Positions 9,501-11,654 of a stretch of 11,654 bases of DNA are shown piece after piece. The stretch covers positions 1 to 11,654 of the forward strand of contig JBCDGZ010000188.1 in NCBI GenBank assembly GCA_038750655.1, written 5' to 3'. Each line of letters starts with the position of its first letter. Within the stretch, counting starts at the first letter, position 1. Below the pieces are notes generated by a model. The model saw nothing but the letters and a program-made list of their open reading frames with translations. It did no database searches and was not told where the DNA came from. The stretch comes from JBCDGZ01 sp038750655. Its GTDB lineage: Bacteria; Bacteroidota; Bacteroidia; Chitinophagales; Saprospiraceae. The position numbers and the translations under genes are program-made.

Positions 9501-11654
9501 CCACTATTGATGGGGGGATTATTCCTACTCCTGCCATTCGCACAGTGAAAAGTATCTTAACTACTACCCTCTTAAGTAATGGTAATATTGAAATTCAGTA
9601 CGCTATCGGTATCCGCAACACAGGGCCTGTAGATTTGACCAATATCAGTTTGCTGGACGATTTGTCGACTCAACTAGGAGCGGCTTTTGTAGGTCTTTCG
9701 GGGACGACTCCTGTGGTAATCGTCGCCAGCACGGCTACCAATACACCGGCGCTAGACCCAGCCTACAATGGTGCTGGAAGCAACGATATTTTTGCTGGTG
9801 CTTCCACCAATTTACTCGAACCCGATCAAGAGATTACCGTTAATGTGACCATAGCCATTAATCCCAACCTAGCGACCTTCCCTCTGAATAATCAGGCGAC
9901 TGCAAGTGGAGAGGGGTTGGATAATAATGGGAATCCCTTGGAAGATGGGAGCGGCAATCCGTTGACGGCAACAGATGTATCAGATTCTGGAACGGACTAT
10001 ACCGGCACCAATCCCGGTGAGCCCGGTGATCAAGGTACGGAAGATGATCCGACTCCCTTGGACTGTGCTCCGGCCAATATTATCATCACTGGCGAGCCCG
10101 CTGGAATTTGCCCGGGTGGATCGATCAGCTTATCCGTTGTCAGTGATATTGTTGGTGCAAGTTTTCAGTGGAGAATTGTTGGGAGTTCAACGATCATCTC
10201 CACCTCCGCTAATCCAACATTTTCTAATCTCACTAGTACTACAGATTATGAGGTGACGGTCATCAATAGCACCACCCAGTGTTACTATGATTTCCGGGAT
10301 ACAACGACCATCAATGTCTACACCAATCCAAGTGTTGCTCCCGCTGCCAATTACGTTTTAAACCCCGATTGCTCTCCCGCAAACCTGACGCTCAATGCCA
10401 ATGCTACCGCAGGAAGCGGAACGACTTTGAGCTACAGCTGGACTGGTCCGAATAACTTCAGTTCCAGTCTACAAAACCCAACCCTCAATAATGCAACGAC
10501 CCTCAACAACGGCACCTACAACCTCACGGTGACTGATGAGCATGGTTGTAATGCGGCCGGAAGTGTTGTCGTAAGTGGTATTCAAAATAGTGTCACTCAA
10601 CCCTTGATCAACAGTACGGCTCCAACTTGCGACGGTGGGGTAGTAGTGCTCACCATTGCTGCCTACAGCGGTGCAAGTGTAGATTATGTCTGGACTCTCC
10701 CAGATTCCACCAACGTCTCCGGCCTCAACACGAACCAATTGACTATTAGTCCTGTAGATAGTACGCTGCACGAAGGAGACTATTCGGTAGAAGTAACGGT
10801 AGATGGCTGCGTGGTCAACTCCGACACCTTCAACTTAGAATTGCATCCGACACCGACAGCGGCTCCAAGCGCCACAGCGGGCAGCCTCTGCGAAGGCGAT
10901 GCCTTAAGCTTGACGGCCAATGCCAGCGGTGCGCTCAACTATGCTTGGAATGGCCCGAATGGCTTCAGCTCTACGGCTGCTAATCCAACAATTGACAATA
11001 TCACCGTAGCCAACAACGGCACCTATGTACTAACCGTAAGCAATAGCGAAGGCTGTTCAACTACTGGGAATGTAGTAGTCGGAAATATTACTCTGCAACC
11101 ACTGCTGCCAACGATCACGAGCAATGGCCCAGTCTGTGAAGATGAAAATATCACGCTTTCCATCCAAGAAGTTTATACCGGAACTGTGGTCAGCTACAAT
11201 TGGACGAACGGCGCAGGTACCAGCATCGGCAACAGTTCCAGTCTAAGCTTTGCGGCGAGTGCAGCGACAGCGATCTCGCCTTATCGCGTACAAGTAATAG
11301 TAGATGGCTGTAGCTCTGAACTATCTGCACCTCACGAAGTAATGGTCAATACTTTACCAACGGCTGTAGCTTCAAACGGCGGCTCGATCTGTCCCGGCGA
11401 GTCCGGCCAGCTATTGGGCAATACCGTAAGCGGTGCGAGCTACGAATGGCGCATCAGCGGCTCCTCTACCATCATCTCTACCGAGCAAAACCCCATCATC
11501 CTCGGCCTAACCAGTACGACAACCTACGAGCTAACGGTCCTAACCAACGGCTGTGCCTCCGACCCGGTGTCCACAACGACGCTAGTAGTCGATCCCGCGC
11601 CCACGGCTGCACCGACCTTTACCTATACTTTGAATCCCGACTGTAGCCCAAGCG
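443..11654 (+). CDS. Giant secreted multidomain surface protein (SdrD B-like, DUF11 and PKD/Ig-like domains), 3' end outside window
   Basis: One uninterrupted frame runs from ATG 443 to the window edge: 3,737 complete codons plus one base, with no stop. The start is well fixed. An in-frame TAA at 428-430 lies just upstream, and ATG 443 is the first start after it. It gives a textbook signal peptide with basic residues at 4 and 6, a hydrophobic core at 10-19, and Ala-Ser-Gly before Gln26. No Shine-Dalgarno sequence precedes ATG 443, which is normal in Bacteroidota. The mature protein is a chain of extracellular beta-sandwich modules: a cysteine-rich N-terminal array, then DUF11, SdrD B-like and PKD/Ig-like domains. 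Such proteins act as long adhesins, surface filaments or matrix components, and the many Asp-rich loops suggest calcium binding. I see no catalytic domain. A type IX sorting domain would be expected at the unseen C-terminus, but this is inference. No frameshift is visible: the frame is the same at every domain boundary I checked. Confidence 0.95.
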   Translation, partial: MGLRTRSTCVLFITILFFISSTASGQDGVTVTTFTPPPPLGNWSICGPGETFTIETAALTVSTGVQMTLELDPGMTYVANSLSPAATSENVTNPNQPVFNLPDYTVPGEMRTYTFEVAMNCSTETYLVAGGNEANMTIAIDANEGSNTINTEDPPFSPFTNSVKIPFLILLEGSNITPIPSMEVGDVITRTFTLENTGVNSELYEFTICMTYDTDINITNRTLEGSAVTLDGMGCLTVNSTNAASLGITLPFSEGDRYTWSEDVELVGCTDLSSQATVSWGCEGSDCQTDILPMGVQVNLNNPSYTLASNTRTYGSCIDDGATIHTTWNMTSGRAYDLELRAQGRNTNTYVDSSTVEININGAGWTAVASSSYSSSSRSSICGGQEYTDVRFPVAAGPIDAPQTIEIRYVIKTCCPSGSNCSVQTGSIMGGRSYLYSDNGCGNSANINNQVGSVNMNAVTSDQIPSFISDGQTLTWIYNLDNIPTFGNFGSSGSVCMDVRLDEYLDYQPNSARWLDASGNDPSSLIATETITNNMDGSTDIRVCFDDTYGDGSQVFFEVSYSCVPASCGGSASTSMEMGYRFGDGSCTNNCLVTFMCEDATTILGNGCCPGTCTGLCNIYTQAQRSCFGEPDNDNDGCPDVGGTIDLNNVKWERAVYGDELTMESWALVNIAATESYDSLDHVFLDLVFPSDHGLGSSQTLQIYDASASTYYSCAPNVFLSADNRTINYYLSTDLIQGCGTVPADFAYEDGDTVKIIGSFTNLSNPGCRLLQTTADLDWYSSLVSDPTSAQRQSCCPSIDPTYTQVGSTFSLEPFRNNAYGCGGAEFGYEVNFCIGGGEYRFQPFPYEIRNFFTPFTSGLKLPPGLTLDYLELDEIRFTQRINQPNSPESDVDITSLAQIANGYLVLDWEQYFNDCTDNFKPNGGYNFSISGQFNGSCQSQPSLPEWFFEASDDYCSPALADQITRIDSFHNSNLNIIIPNLTPSTSVSLIQPEDENANWSFTITETEGQSATNAWAVFYDPSGDILPVQLQRGSTTINPTNGVYSLGTIGGNAIVNYNLEASYTSCSYDSLMVLVGWDCDAIPTSDQEALQGGLSCGSDTLFLYMQPRLGSIQQEVIQQPIGPIPACTPFPMEIEITNVGRPTLYEPFFEIFIPYTAGFEIDTSTARACYPCDISSPTYNYPIFNPTQTLYTPQGIKYIWDFEQLITEFDWATLQGMQGQAQADQTLRKLRIMFDGEINCDFIGGDFLRVRTRARSFCGEITQTLLQNSVQLELQGQTTPYSSVINLNVDGQPVNGCGANGGVNIDGNIVFFGNTDGADSLIVALPPAFSFNSAIFNAAQVSNFTPRITTYGPTPVDPTVFQELRWAINSGITALTPISFQINVNLDPDAILCDDDNVVLIRTVQSSSVSCNSTTCSALAQTGGRYEEIQLVKDQYVLSDFEVGTDCGINNLQVNNLTISNTGTQDISEDINIDIYYDADDSGGFSTGDVRLHAGVYSGVIPVGGSRNYSTPPFAVTPAQTCKLIAVASGCTCDVASIRINSILTANAGVDQAGCSSDDFNLGCGEDLRANGFTYEWFGLGGVPVDSLSSNTDPNPVLSYTHFNSDTLVLQYVLVTSHPSGVCISADTVALALKGLAIEDGPSLKVCADSLISLNGPTGFYNYRWSPTTGVTDTLDPQSTVVAPAGVQSYLLIYTDLTGCQSAFRQEVRGVPCTDLELSKTVSPTAANIGEVLTYTLTVINQGPNGASMVEVADTLPANLSLLSTLPNDGSYNPTTNIWTIPGILFPGDTVEMTIYAQLTAGGSTFNVAEISAMNEGDLDSTPGNDDPSEDDQDGVCVGVPVALSCREAKTIGIADEFSSYQWFRDGIAISGATSDSLAITEPGSYAVQVDGGACPYGNCCPFVVTEEPCANMGDYVWEDYDQDGVQDVGENPIAGVTVYLIDATTGLTYDSAMTDVNGNYNFIEIPSGNYQISFDVATNANGYTYIGATQNAGVNDTLDSDAQAGTGLIPTFAFDASLGDNTTFDAGFVPVNTIGDFVWVDSNQDGLQSIGEGGVEGVSVTLYDANTNTPVATTTTDASGQYLFSNQAPGEYYVQFDLSTATGFDTYGFTAIGAGDGTNDSEVGANGVGTTFTFDPRVGSDLSHDAGVVPPADLALRKEVDRVNPAVGDTIIFTLQVNNEGSVQATGIEVTDQLPSGFTYISDNSGGTYTSSTGVWAVGSLAAGDSTSLAIAVRVLPIGIYVNVAEISAMDSRDVDSDPSTGPGTDDLGDGTSDDDEDSLTVRVGGNFDLSLNKNLAPGQSSMIDLGDDVTYLIRIINEGDIDATNIRVIDYIPDGSILSTADTSGWVSTSSNTAEVVIPGPLAMGDTANLYIVLKVIYGASDSTLTNIAEIIETFDENGDPVTDIDSEPNNRIPGEDDQEEEEIVLLDHDPNGFIYCDKTGYIITGGTISVTGPSGIPNDEVIIISDGSNGFYEYFEVGPPGVYTITYTHPDGVTLSSTRLPQTGPYDVSTGPDPTVFGSDTLSNFLIDTAAASNPYYLSFDVEVGDPYIQLNNLPVTCVFIGALVCEDTDANNTDDGTEPGMANVTVRLVDCADTTTVLRQTTSDGNGNYRFDGLLPGNYRVQFITPSGYAPVDGNMLDANGFAPCVSLNWGDCDTSSTVCFTLLADLGDYAWIDSDGDGIQDAGEAGLPNVEVILFDVGSGTAIDTVYTDTNGAYRFTNIPGGDYYLTFDPTGAGIGNTVFSPTGAGNVVSDSDADASGQTANFNFNPYNGNDLTRDAGISPVADIGNYVWIDANGDGIQDAGETGLDAVRVILFNATTGAPIDTVTTDASGAYTFTNIPGGDYFIGFDPSTSPTSGSNYSFSPTNTGNGANDSDASSSGFTSTFTFNPSVGNDLNRDAGVIPTANIGDFVWTDTDGDGIQDPGESGLEGVTVILYNGDTGLPVDTVVTTTDGSYTFTSVPSGNYYVDFDPTGSEYGNDFTFTPQGTGTGSNDSDADANGQTAVFAFNAFGGSITTIDGGIIPTPAIRTVKSILTTTLLSNGNIEIQYAIGIRNTGPVDLTNISLLDDLSTQLGAAFVGLSGTTPVVIVASTATNTPALDPAYNGAGSNDIFAGASTNLLEPDQEITVNVTIAINPNLATFPLNNQATASGEGLDNNGNPLEDGSGNPLTATDVSDSGTDYTGTNPGEPGDQGTEDDPTPLDCAPANIIITGEPAGICPGGSISLSVVSDIVGASFQWRIVGSSTIISTSANPTFSNLTSTTDYEVTVINSTTQCYYDFRDTTTINVYTNPSVAPAANYVLNPDCSPANLTLNANATAGSGTTLSYSWTGPNNFSSSLQNPTLNNATTLNNGTYNLTVTDEHGCNAAGSVVVSGIQNSVTQPLINSTAPTCDGGVVVLTIAAYSGASVDYVWTLPDSTNVSGLNTNQLTISPVDSTLHEGDYSVEVTVDGCVVNSDTFNLELHPTPTAAPSATAGSLCEGDALSLTANASGALNYAWNGPNGFSSTAANPTIDNITVANNGTYVLTVSNSEGCSTTGNVVVGNITLQPLLPTITSNGPVCEDENITLSIQEVYTGTVVSYNWTNGAGTSIGNSSSLSFAASAATAISPYRVQVIVDGCSSELSAPHEVMVNTLPTAVASNGGSICPGESGQLLGNTVSGASYEWRISGSSTIISTEQNPIILGLTSTTTYELTVLTNGCASDPVSTTTLVVDPAPTAAPTFTYTLNPDCSPS
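518..5080 (+). other. Cysteine-rich N-terminal array of about ten beta-sandwich-like modules, residues 26-1546
   Basis: This 1,521-residue region does not match a family I can name with confidence. By eye it has about 52 cysteines, compared with 7 in residues 1913-3030. It reads as alternating short hydrophobic strands and Asn/Gly/Ser-rich turns, like DUF11-type sandwiches. A shared ending recurs: a strand of alternating hydrophobic residues, then Cys, then about 10-15 residues and often Trp or Gly-Cys. Examples are VELVGC...VSWGCEG, FEVSYSC and LEASYTSC...VGWDC. These Cys codons start at 803, 1247, 1682, 2129, 2744, 3254, 3641, 4217, 4622 and 5036 (residues 121, 269, 414, 563, 768, 938, 1067, 1259, 1394, 1532), so the modules are roughly 130-205 residues long. 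Three Cys-Cys-Pro motifs lie at residues 414, 608 and 795. Exact domain borders are uncertain. Disulfide bonding after export is likely but inferred. Confidence 0.6.
2336..2362 (+). other. Thrombospondin type 3-like calcium loop, residues 632-640
   Basis: The nine residues DNDNDGCPD fit the Asp-x-Asp-x-Asp-Gly-Cys-x-Asp pattern of thrombospondin type 3 repeats, which bind calcium through the aspartates. Only one copy is present, between two cysteine-rich modules. It follows a cluster of cysteines (GCCPGTC, residues 607-613) and may act as a calcium-stiffened hinge. The motif is seen directly; calcium binding is inferred from the family. Confidence 0.55.
5081..5587 (+). other. Two PKD/Ig-like domains, residues 1547-1715
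   Basis: The first domain starts with ANAGVDQAGC, the classic opening of Bacteroidota PKD-like domains in giant surface proteins, and contains the core Trp in YEWFG. The second starts after ALALKG, has a core Cys in LKVCADSLISL and the Trp in YRWSPTTGV, then a closing strand SYLLIYTDLTGC. These domains are usually passive spacers that also bind carbohydrate or protein partners. They separate the cysteine-rich N-terminal array from the first DUF11 domain. Confidence 0.7.
5588..5947 (+). other. DUF11 domain no. 1, residues 1716-1835
   Basis: The domain opens with DLELSKTVSPTAANIGE and continues with LTYTLTVINQGPN, VADTLPANL and FPGDTVEMTIYAQ. This is the standard order of DUF11 (Pfam PF01345), a beta-sandwich found in tandem in bacterial surface proteins. 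It ends in the usual NVAEISAMNEGDLDST strand and an acidic tail with many Asp and Glu before the next Ig-like domain. Its function is structural. Confidence 0.85.
5948..6178 (+). other. Single Ig-like domain, residues 1836-1912
   Basis: A short Ig-like domain shows the core YQWFRDGIAISGAT followed by a GSYAVQV strand, the pattern seen in Ig-like and PKD-like spacers of Bacteroidota surface proteins. A fourth Cys-Cys-Pro motif of the protein lies near its end (residues 1901-1903, in GNCCPF), the only one outside the N-terminal array. It links DUF11 no. 1 to the first SdrD B-like domain. Confidence 0.65.
6179..6541 (+). other. SdrD B-like domain 1, residues 1913-2033
   Basis: The domain starts with GDYVWEDYDQDGVQDVGE, the signature opening of SdrD B-like domains, whose Asp-rich EF-hand-like loop binds calcium and stiffens the fold. 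It continues with a GVTVYLID strand, the DVNGNYNF turn, SGNYQISFD, and a second half ending in DAGFVPV. It resembles carboxypeptidase-regulatory-like folds. It is directly followed by domain 2 with no linker. Confidence 0.85.
6542..6901 (+). other. SdrD B-like domain 2, residues 2034-2153
   Basis: It opens with IGDFVWVDSNQDGLQSIGE and has the family's VSVTLYDANT strand, TDASGQYLF turn and PGEYYVQFD strand. The second half carries NDSEVGANG and ends in DAGVVPP, matching the other copies. The loop has Ser where the others have Asp/Glu after Gln, a mild change in the calcium site. This stretch is unusually rich in G on the plus strand. Confidence 0.85.
6902..7306 (+). other. DUF11 domain no. 2, residues 2154-2288
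   Basis: The order ADLALRKEVDRVNPAVGD, TIIFTLQVNNEGS, VTDQLPSGFTYIS, WAVGSLAAGDS and NVAEISAMD is that of DUF11. It closes in a strongly acidic tail rich in Asp (around 7194-7290) before a final beta strand. Its NVAEISAM strand is identical in sequence to that of DUF11 no. 1, so the two are close relatives. Confidence 0.85.
7307..7735 (+). other. DUF11 domain no. 3, residues 2289-2431
   Basis: It follows domain no. 2 directly. FDLSLNKNLAPG, DDVTYLIRIINEGD, VIDYIPDGSIL and LAMGDTANLYIVLKV give the DUF11 pattern, ending in NIAEIIETFDENGDP. The tail is again acidic and contains four Glu codons in a row (GAG repeated, 7709-7720), a short trinucleotide repeat in the DNA. The SSMIDLGD insertion before the second strand makes it slightly longer than nos. 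1 and 2. Confidence 0.8.
7736..8128 (+). other. DPNG-type beta domain, residues 2432-2562
   Basis: The domain opens with HDPNGFIYCDKTGYIITGG, then ISVTGPSGIPNDEVII, a GFYEYFEVGPPGVYTITYT segment and a long tail with HPDGVTLSSTRLP. This resembles 'DPxGxVY...' domains that accompany DUF11 repeats in bacterial surface proteins and may share the carboxypeptidase-regulatory-like fold. I cannot give it a firm family name. It sits between the DUF11 pair and a cysteine-bearing SdrD B-like domain. Confidence 0.55.
8129..8452 (+). other. Cysteine-bearing SdrD B-like domain 3, residues 2563-2670
   Basis: The fold pattern is SdrD B-like: ANVTVRLVDC strand, TSDGNGNYRFDGLLPGNYRV turn and strand, then TPSGYAP. 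The opening differs from the other copies: ALVCEDTDANNTDDGTEPG replaces the usual VW-D-x-D/N-x-DG-x-Q-D loop. It has five cysteines (in VCED, VDCAD, APCVS, GDCDTS and TVCFT), while the other five copies in this protein have none. Disulfides may replace calcium for stability, which is inference. Confidence 0.65.
8453..8806 (+). repeat. SdrD B-like domain 4, first of a tandem triplet, residues 2671-2788
   Basis: It opens with LGDYAWIDSDGDGIQDAGE, a full calcium-loop signature with Asp at alternating positions, followed by VEVILFDVGSG, DTNGAYRFTNIPGGDYYLTFDP and a second half with SDSDADASGQ that ends in RDAGISPV. It is the first of three in-line copies with periods of 354 and 363 bases. It shares the 14-base stretch ACCAATATTCCCGG (8609-8622) with copy 5. 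Confidence 0.87.
8807..9169 (+). repeat. SdrD B-like domain 5, second of the triplet, residues 2789-2909
   Basis: IGNYVWIDANGDGIQDAGE opens the domain, then VRVILFNATTG, DASGAYTFTNIPGGDYF, and a second half with NDSDASSSG ending in RDAGVIPT. GDGIQDAGE and TNIPGGDY are identical in protein to copy 4, and the 14-base stretch recurs at 8966-8979. These are the most alike neighbours in the window, suggesting in-gene duplication. Confidence 0.87.
9170..9532 (+). repeat. SdrD B-like domain 6, third of the triplet, residues 2910-3030
   Basis: It opens with IGDFVWTDTDGDGIQDPGE and continues with VTVILYNGDTG, TTDGSYTFTSVPSGNYYVDFDP and NDSDADANGQTAVF, ending in TIDGGIIPTP. It is less like copies 4 and 5 in DNA, especially in its second half, and its end feeds directly into the following DUF11-like domain. 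Confidence 0.86.
9533..10066 (+). other. Long DUF11-like domain no. 4, residues 3031-3208
   Basis: AIRTVKSILTTTLLSNGN, IEIQYAIGIRNTGPVDLTN and SLLDDLSTQLG match the start of DUF11-type domains; EPDQEITVNVTIAINP and NNQATASGEGLD match the end. At about 178 residues it is longer than the other three, with an insertion around residues 3080-3110 and a Gly/Asp/Pro-rich tail (TNPGEPGDQGTEDD). This 'TVK..' variant is often the last DUF11-like unit before a PKD-like array. Its role is probably structural. Confidence 0.7.
10067..11653 (+). repeat. PKD/Ig-like array in the order A-B-C-B'-C'-A'-B'', residues 3209-3737
   Basis: Six complete domains of 81-89 residues and the start of a seventh are visible: A 10067-10333, B 10334-10591, C 10592-10858, B' 10859-11107, C' 11108-11362, A' 11363-11605, B'' 11606 to the edge. 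Each has an early Cys and a core Trp. The A type shows ICPG...WRIxGSSTIIST; the B type shows WxGPNxFSS...NNGTYxLTV; the C type shows an early Cys, a core Trp in YVW or YNW, and ends in VDGC. B'' opens with YTLNPDCSP, like B (YVLNPDCSP). The array continues beyond the window, and such arrays usually run on to the C-terminal sorting domain. Domain classes were assigned by eye. Confidence 0.75.

Noticed and set aside
8453..9532. Repeated blocks considered as a CRISPR array or insertion element
   Set aside because: The repeats are about 354-363 bases, in frame and protein-coding, with no short identical repeats, spacers, inverted ends or transposase; they are protein domain duplications.

Overview
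The window is almost entirely one giant plus-strand gene. After about 440 bases of AT-rich non-coding DNA, a single frame opens at ATG 443 and stays open to the right edge. It covers 3,737 complete codons and has no stop in the window. The product starts with a clear signal peptide and continues as a chain of extracellular beta-sandwich modules. No enzyme domain, RNA gene, mobile element or CRISPR array is visible.

Layout of the protein, in order: (1) signal peptide, residues 1-25; (2) a cysteine-rich array of about ten modules, residues 26-1546, which I cannot assign to a named family; (3) two PKD/Ig-like domains, 1547-1715; (4) DUF11 no. 1, 1716-1835; (5) one Ig-like domain, 1836-1912; (6) SdrD B-like domains 1 and 2, 1913-2153; (7) DUF11 nos. 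2 and 3, 2154-2431; (8) a beta domain starting with a DPNG motif, 2432-2562; (9) a cysteine-bearing SdrD B-like domain, 2563-2670; (10) three closely related SdrD B-like domains in tandem, 2671-3030; (11) a longer DUF11-like domain, 3031-3208; (12) an array of PKD/Ig-like domains, 3209 to the edge, in the order A-B-C-B'-C'-A'-B''. The C-terminus lies outside the window, so neither the full size nor the anchoring or secretion signal can be seen.

The likely source is a member of the Bacteroidota, most probably the Saprospiria (Lewinella, Haliscomenobacter or Saprospira relatives). Reasons: giant secreted proteins mixing SdrD B-like, DUF11 and PKD-like 'ANAG.DQ..C' domains are typical of that group; the start has an A/T-rich upstream stretch without a well-placed Shine-Dalgarno sequence for ATG 443; and the signal peptide probably ends just before Gln. 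This is inference from sequence style, not a database match.

The likely role is a very long, calcium-stiffened surface or secreted filament, such as an adhesin or a gliding or matrix protein, exported by Sec and probably passed on by the type IX system. That last step rests on family knowledge, because the C-terminal sorting domain is not in view. The least explained parts are the N-terminal cysteine-rich array, the nested repeat order of the C-terminal PKD-like array, and marked swings in G versus C content inside one reading frame.
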